Shown here: in pieces, positions 62,384 through 64,000 of the stretch | Layout of the letters: each line of letters begins with the position of its first letter | Numbering within the stretch: the first letter of the stretch is position 1 | Assembly (NCBI RefSeq): GCF_002224265.1 | Contig: NZ_CP012881.1 | Location: 1,178,001-1,242,000, forward strand | DNA length: 64,000 nucleotides | Reading direction: 5' to 3' | Source of the DNA: Vibrio vulnificus NBRC 15645 = ATCC 27562 | Lineage (GTDB): Bacteria > Pseudomonadota > Gammaproteobacteria > Enterobacterales > Vibrionaceae | The notes under the pieces: model-generated | Database searches by the model: none | What the model was told of the DNA's origin: nothing | What the model saw: the letters and a program-made list of their open reading frames with translations, nothing else | Position numbers and translations under genes: made by a program

Positions 62384-62558
62384 TCATTTATACCTATAAT
62401 AAAAATTTGCTAAAGGTTACCAAAAAAGTTTTTTTTTCGATAGTAAAACACCAGAGAACTTTCACTAACGGTAAAAGGAATATAAAACAATAACATAAAT
62501 CCAAGCGCGTAAACTTTCCACGTTACAAACAATATTGCCAGTCCAAATGAGTAAACCT

Positions 62559-62586
62559 TTGCTGAACATTGAAACTGAGCTAAAAT
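62559..62586 (+). promoter_or_regulatory. Probable wecA promoter
   Basis: A -35 TTGCTG (62559-62564) and a -10 TAAAAT (62581-62586) are separated by 16 bp, about 40 bp upstream of the wecA ATG. The 244-bp gap between ugd and wecA otherwise shows only AT-rich sequence. Confidence 0.55.
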
Positions 62587-62627
62587 TCATCATTACAAAA
62601 CTAAATATTACATTCGTTGGCTAGCAC

Positions 62628-63707
62628 ATGTTTTTAGAACTCTCCTTTATCTTTTTTTCTTCTTTTGCCACCCTGTTTTTAATGCGCAAAGTCGCTAAGA
62701 GAATAGGGCTTGTAGACAAACCCAATGCACGTAAGTTGCATACTGGTTCAGTACCTCTTGTTGGGGGTATTTCTATATGTTTGGTATTAGCTCAGTATTT
62801 GGTCTTTAGGCCAGAAACCATTAACCACAGCTGGCTCTATCTTGCGTCGATCATGTTACTGACTTTTGTTGGTGCACTTGATGATAAGTTTGATTTGAGC
62901 TTTAAAATACGTATGGGTATTCAAGCTGCCTTATCACTGGTTATGATGCACGCTGCTGGAATTGAGCTTCATAGCTTGGGTAACCTTTTCGGTGTAGGTG
63001 AAATTTATTTAGGTTGGATGGGCTCCATCATAACAATCTTAGCCGTCATTGGAGCCATCAATGCATTCAATATGGTAGATGGTATTGACGGATTGCTGGG
63101 TGGGCTATCGATTGTCACGTTTGGCGCTTTAGCTTTCTTACTTAATGTGGATAGCCAACACGGCCTTGCTTATTTATGCGTCGTCATCATTGTGGCTATG
63201 CTGCCCTATATTTTGATGAACTTAGGTATTCTTGGAAGAGAACGAAAAGTTTTCATGGGTGATGCCGGTAGCATGATGATTGGGTTTACTGTGATCTGGT
63301 TATTGCTTGGTGTGAGCCAAGTAGAAAGTAAACCATTAATGAGGCCCGTAACGGCCCTTTGGTTAATTGCTGTACCACTTATGGACATGGCCGCAATTAT
63401 GATCCGCAGAGTGCGACGTGGAGATTCGCCATTTAAGCCAGACAGAGAACACCTCCACCATATTTTTCAGCGATTAGGGCTCACATCTCGACAAACTTTA
63501 GTCGTTATTTGTGGCTTTGCTACTCTATTTGCTGCATTTGGTATTTATGGTGAAGCGACTAAAATTAGTGAAGCATTTATGTTTTATAGCTTCATCAGTT
63601 GCTTCTTGATTTATTCAACACTTCTTAACTATGTTTGGCGTATTACCAGTTTTGCTCGTCGCATTCTGGGAAAGGGCCAAACTGAAGGTGCCGAGCAAAA
63701 AGCATAA
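62628..63707 (+). CDS. wecA: Undecaprenyl-phosphate GlcNAc-1-phosphate transferase WecA
   Basis: A 359-residue polytopic enzyme with about eleven transmembrane helices that starts O-antigen or related polysaccharide synthesis by moving GlcNAc-1-P to undecaprenyl phosphate. Catalytic features are VGALDDKFDLSFKIRMG, NAFNMVDGIDGLLGG, VFMGDAGSMMIGF and the cytosolic DREHLHHIFQRLGL. It is divergent from ugd. Its terminator appears cut by an insertion sequence. Confidence 0.95.
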   Translation: MFLELSFIFFSSFATLFLMRKVAKRIGLVDKPNARKLHTGSVPLVGGISICLVLAQYLVFRPETINHSWLYLASIMLLTFVGALDDKFDLSFKIRMGIQAALSLVMMHAAGIELHSLGNLFGVGEIYLGWMGSIITILAVIGAINAFNMVDGIDGLLGGLSIVTFGALAFLLNVDSQHGLAYLCVVIIVAMLPYILMNLGILGRERKVFMGDAGSMMIGFTVIWLLLGVSQVESKPLMRPVTALWLIAVPLMDMAAIMIRRVRRGDSPFKPDREHLHHIFQRLGLTSRQTLVVICGFATLFAAFGIYGEATKISEAFMFYSFISCFLIYSTLLNYVWRITSFARRILGKGQTEGAEQKA

Positions 63708-63724
63708 AGGGTCAAATACATTAA

Positions 63725-63755
63725 AAAACGGGCTCAGGAACAGTGTTCTTGAGCC
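63725..63755 (-). terminator. Terminator hairpin between wecA and the ISAs1 element
   Basis: GGCTCAGGAAC and GTTCTTGAGCC form a stem. On the minus strand it is followed by CGTTTTTT, a working terminator. On the plus strand the expected U-tract is replaced by ACGGAAACCGCATG. Confidence 0.75.
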
Positions 63756-63779
63756 ACGGAAACCGCATGAACATCACCG

Positions 63780-64000
63780 TCACGTAAGGCTTTCAAGAAC
63801 CTTACTTAGGTACTTTTCGTCCATTGCGCAGTTCATCCGTTTACGTTTGATACCACCTTTAAACGTGGTTTCGCTCTTTAATAGGTTCAAACATATCTGC
63901 CTGATCCTTGCAAAAGCCTCTGCTCGATCGTCCGCTCTAATGCGTGAATTGTCCTCGCAAAATGCGGTATCAAGTGACCAATGCATGACCTCTACACCCC
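63780..64000 (-). CDS. ISAs1-family transposase, C-terminal fragment at the window edge
   Basis: The frame runs unbroken to base 64000 and continues outside. It reads GVEVMHWSLDTAFCEDNSRI and further RADDRAEAFARIRQICLNLL, the C-terminal signature of ISAs1/H-repeat transposases. The visible end with a stop codon is normal for the family, so the fragment is cut by the window, not necessarily broken. The sequence CACGGAAACCGCATGAAC at about 63755-63772 may be the element's terminal inverted repeat. I recall this type of end but cannot confirm it. Confidence 0.85.
   Translation of the reverse strand, partial: GVEVMHWSLDTAFCEDNSRIRADDRAEAFARIRQICLNLLKSETTFKGGIKRKRMNCAMDEKYLSKVLESLT

Overview
The window looks like chromosomal DNA of a Vibrio, probably close to Vibrio vulnificus. 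The genus call rests on family content (ZrgA zinc system, TIGR03899, DUF2607 and DUF2780 proteins, ribosomal proteins close to the enterobacterial/vibrio type) and on gene order. The species call is inference. Coding density is high, and almost every gene is a recognisable housekeeping gene.

Layout. 1-2346: the end of rpoN followed by hpf, ptsN, rapZ and npr, the nitrogen-PTS cluster. 2561-3916: the magnesium channel mgtE. 4030-21350: a block whose order largely follows the E. coli 95-96 min region (pmbA, yjgA/darP, mpl, fbp, ppa, ytfP, tamB, tamA, msrA, ytfK, ytfJ), interrupted by a TPP-riboswitch-controlled thiBPQ operon and ubiX. 22333-25928: a five-gene zinc-uptake locus of the Vibrio zrg type behind a Zur-like operator. 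26277-33040: a TIGR03899 gene and a sulfate-assimilation operon (cobA, cysD, cysN, SLC13 permease, cysC). 33313-39446: cpdB, a Crp/Fnr regulator, elaA, an EamA exporter, ytfB/oapA, fklB and a DUF2780 lipoprotein. 39764-53800: the complete S10, spc and alpha ribosomal-protein operons on the minus strand, with secY and rpoA, a strong S10 promoter and an S4-type alpha leader. 59270-63707: galU, a UDP-glucuronate 4-epimerase, ugd and wecA, which supply nucleotide sugars and start surface polysaccharide synthesis. The right edge cuts an ISAs1-family transposase.

The unexplained part is 53929-59178. About 5.25 kb between the S10 promoter and galU consists entirely of a tandem array of composite palindromic repeats, with a unit near 310 bp. 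Each unit carries two 20-bp hairpins in opposite orientation. One, type A, fits the pattern ATTCCC-N8-GGGAAT, the same as the dRS3 repeats of Neisseria intergenic mosaic elements. The array contains an apparently exact 442-bp segmental duplication and has no believable protein-coding gene.

Smaller observations are a 16-copy heptamer array after the DUF2780 gene, an unlisted 34-residue membrane peptide, a PrfA/FNR-type palindrome beside a Crp/Fnr regulator gene, attenuator-like structures in the spc and alpha leaders, and a wecA terminator that seems to have been cut by the ISAs1 element.
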